Source of the DNA: Cyanobacteria bacterium SBLK
GTDB taxonomy: Bacteria; Cyanobacteriota; Cyanobacteriia; Cyanobacteriales; Spirulinaceae
Length of the DNA stretch: 44,612 nt
Assembly: GCA_017746715.1 (NCBI GenBank)
Contig: JAGHZQ010000036.1
Location: 1 to 44,612, forward strand
Direction: 5' to 3'
Made by a program: the position numbers and the translations under genes. Below, one piece after another: positions 43,062 to 44,612 of this stretch. Within the stretch, counting starts at the first letter, position 1. Every line of letters begins with the position of its first letter. The notes beneath the pieces are model-generated. The model did no database searches, was not told the DNA's origin, and saw only the letters and a program-made list of their open reading frames with translations.

Positions 43062-44433
43062 AATCGTTATCGGTCTCGATTGTGCCGAACCTTCCTTGAT
43101 TTTCGATCGCTGGCGAGAATATTTACCCAATTTATCGCGTTTAATTTCCCAAGGAACTTACGGGAAATTAGAAAGCTGCATTCCTGCCATTACCGTCCCT
43201 GCATGGAATTGCATGATGAGCGGACGCGATCCCGGAGAATTGGGAATTTATGGCTTTCGCAATCGAGTCGATCGCAACTATGGGAAAATGGCGATCGCCA
43301 ATGGCAGTTTTGTTAAAGTTCCCCGACTTTGGGATATTTTGGGGGATGCGGGGTGGAAAGTTGCCGTGTTGGGAGTTCCAGGAACTTACCCCCCTCAATT
43401 GATTAATGGGGTGCTGATTTCTTCTTTTCTCACTCCCGATACCCAAGCCGATTTTACGCACCCTTTGGGGTTAAAAGCGCAAATTAATAAACTCTTCGAT
43501 CGCTATCTCTTCGATGTTCCTAATTTTCGCTCTCTCGATAAGCATCGCATTCTCAAAGATATCTATCGATTGGGCAATCAAACCTTTAGTTTGGCTGCCT
43601 ATTTATTGGCAGAATATCAACCGGATTTGTTAACTTTTGTGGAAATGGGAGTCGATCGCATCCATCACGCCCTATGGAAGCATATGGATCCCCGCCATCC
43701 CCTCCACAAACCCGATTCTCCTCTCAAAGATGCCATCTTCGACTATTATCGTCATATTGATGATTGTATTGGCAAATTGCTGACGTATTGCGAGGAAGAT
43801 ACCGCCGTTGTAGTGGTTTCCGATCACGGAGGACAGCCGTTAATGGGGGGGTTTTGTTTGAATGAATGGCTCTATCGCGAAGGTTACCTCGCTTTTCAAC
43901 AAAAACCGGTTTCTCCTGCAACTCTCGAGGAATGCGAAGTGGATTGGAACCAAACCAAAGTTTGGGGAGCGGGAGGCTATTATGGTAGAATATTCATGAA
44001 TGTTTTGGGAAGAGAACCCGAGGGAACGATCCCGTTAGCCGAGTACGAGCAAGAGCGATCGCAACTGGCAGAAAAATTAGAAAATATCTGCGATCGCGAT
44101 GGTCGATTATTAGGGGTGCAAGCCTTTAAACCCCAGCAAATTTATCGGCGAGTACGGGGAATCGCACCGGATTTAATTGTTTATTTTCAAGATATGGCAT
44201 GGCGATCGGTGGGGACAGTAGGGGTTGATTCCTTGTATACCCTCGAAAACGATACCGGACCCGATGATGCCAATCACGCCCCCCAAGGCATGGCAATTTT
44301 TTACGATCCGCAAAATCCGGGTCGGGGAAAATCTTTAGATGGGGCGAGTATTTACGATATTTTACCCACTCTTTTAGACCGCTATCAAGTGTCTCCTCCC
44401 AAAAAACTCCGGGGTAAAGTATTAGCTTGGTAG
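43051..44433 (+). CDS. Type I phosphodiesterase / nucleotide pyrophosphatase family protein
   Basis: The 460-aa member of the alkaline-phosphatase superfamily has the metal-binding set spread as expected: D10 (VIGLDCAEP), the nucleophile region with T48 (PAITVPAWNCMMSGRDP), DRIHHALW (Asp, His), VVVVSDHGG (Asp-His), and NHAP near the C-terminus. It lacks a signal peptide, so it is likely cytoplasmic. The family hydrolyses phosphodiester or pyrophosphate bonds on nucleotides or glycans and some members are sulfatase-like; substrate is not inferable. It lies 17 bp after the 42314 gene. Confidence 0.88.
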   Translation: MPKLIVIGLDCAEPSLIFDRWREYLPNLSRLISQGTYGKLESCIPAITVPAWNCMMSGRDPGELGIYGFRNRVDRNYGKMAIANGSFVKVPRLWDILGDAGWKVAVLGVPGTYPPQLINGVLISSFLTPDTQADFTHPLGLKAQINKLFDRYLFDVPNFRSLDKHRILKDIYRLGNQTFSLAAYLLAEYQPDLLTFVEMGVDRIHHALWKHMDPRHPLHKPDSPLKDAIFDYYRHIDDCIGKLLTYCEEDTAVVVVSDHGGQPLMGGFCLNEWLYREGYLAFQQKPVSPATLEECEVDWNQTKVWGAGGYYGRIFMNVLGREPEGTIPLAEYEQERSQLAEKLENICDRDGRLLGVQAFKPQQIYRRVRGIAPDLIVYFQDMAWRSVGTVGVDSLYTLENDTGPDDANHAPQGMAIFYDPQNPGRGKSLDGASIYDILPTLLDRYQVSPPKKLRGKVLAW

Positions 44434-44446
44434 GATTTCAGCGATC

Positions 44447-44476
44447 GGTAAGGACGTAGCATGCTACGTCCTTACC
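44447..44476. repeat. 30-bp perfect palindrome
   Basis: GGTAAGGACGTAGCA is followed at once by its exact inverse TGCTACGTCCTTACC, with no loop. An A-run follows on the plus strand (not the T-run a plus-strand terminator needs), so it is classed as a dispersed palindrome just 13 bp after the phosphodiesterase stop. Confidence 0.7.
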
Positions 44477-44590
44477 AAAAAAATGGGTTTAAAGCCCCGC
44501 CCTTTAGCGGAGGGGAGGGCGGATTCCTAGAATTATAGTATAAAACCCTTTTTTGTGATAAAATAAGATAATTAAAGGAGGTGATTTCAA

Positions 44591-44612
44591 TTGTTTGGTT
44601 GTCAACAAAATC
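44591..44612 (+). mobile_element. Start of a TnpB/OrfB-like transposon gene (cut by window edge)
   Basis: The window ends seven codons into a frame starting TTG (44591) and reading MFGCQQN. That opening is typical of cyanobacterial IS200/IS605-group TnpB (RNA-guided nuclease ancestor) proteins. A perfect GGAGGTGA (44577-44584) lies six bases upstream. The GC-rich inverted stretch 44490-44520 (GCCCCGCCC, GGGAGGGCGG) resembles the subterminal hairpin at the left end of such elements. Identification is from the first residues only. Confidence 0.5.

Noticed and set aside
44447..44490. Rho-independent terminator for the phosphodiesterase gene
   Set aside because: The palindrome is followed by A residues on the coding strand, not T; the perfect loopless symmetry fits a repeat.

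Overview
The window is cyanobacterial chromosome. The octamer GCGATCGC (HIP1) is scattered through genes and spacers, and the gene set fits: crtQ-type zeta-carotene desaturase with its SRPBCC neighbour, an NhaS3-like antiporter, a SigG-type ECF sigma factor with its anti-sigma factor, a GUN4 domain, DUF3598 and pentapeptide-repeat proteins, and the Nit1 (Sll0783-Sll0787 type) nitrogen-starvation cluster. I cannot name the genus. No rRNA, CRISPR array or prophage is visible; there is one tRNA, tRNA-Lys(TTT).

Layout. 1-5986: a cut-off gene, a short ORF that may be a relic, an SDR-like protein lacking the catalytic Tyr, an ABM monooxygenase, DUF3598, tRNA-Lys, a K+ channel, CorA and a pentapeptide-repeat protein. 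5987-6786: a gene-poor patch of nested repeats. 6787-11494: a small unknown gene, gcvP and nadK. 11830-17159: an unrecognised membrane protein, a Rieske-ThDP fusion enzyme and a GAF-LuxR regulator. 17216-19267: a MITE-like element, GrpB, a DUF4440 protein and a RAYT/Y1 transposase. 19443-21791: a membrane-anchored NACHT NTPase ending in a GUN4 domain.

21897-27053: the Nit1 cluster. A minus-strand operon runs MSMEG_0572/Sll0783 family, Nit6803-type nitrilase, radical SAM, GNAT, then Sll0787-type AIR synthase-like protein. An MSMEG_0570-family gene lies divergently on the plus strand. The spacer holds a textbook NtcA-activated promoter (GTA-N8-TAC, 23 nt, TAATCT) pointing into the operon. Repeat sequences have been absorbed into three of the operon's reading frames.

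27054-29212: anti-sigma factor, SigG and DoxX in one operon, plus a 46-aa ORF with a strong Shine-Dalgarno. 29722-38292: NhaS3-like antiporter with terminator, SSS symporter, sulfotransferase, a PD-(D/E)XK-like protein, crtQ, SRPBCC and an RHH regulator. 38385-41834: an APC permease fused to PAS, histidine kinase and a receiver whose phosphoacceptor Asp is Asn. 42314-44433: an exported or membrane unknown and a type I phosphodiesterase. The window ends at the first codons of a probable TnpB gene.

The most novel candidates are the Rieske-ThDP fusion with its adjacent regulator, the NACHT-GUN4 protein, the permease-kinase with a dead receiver, and the repeat families nested in each other and in coding sequence.
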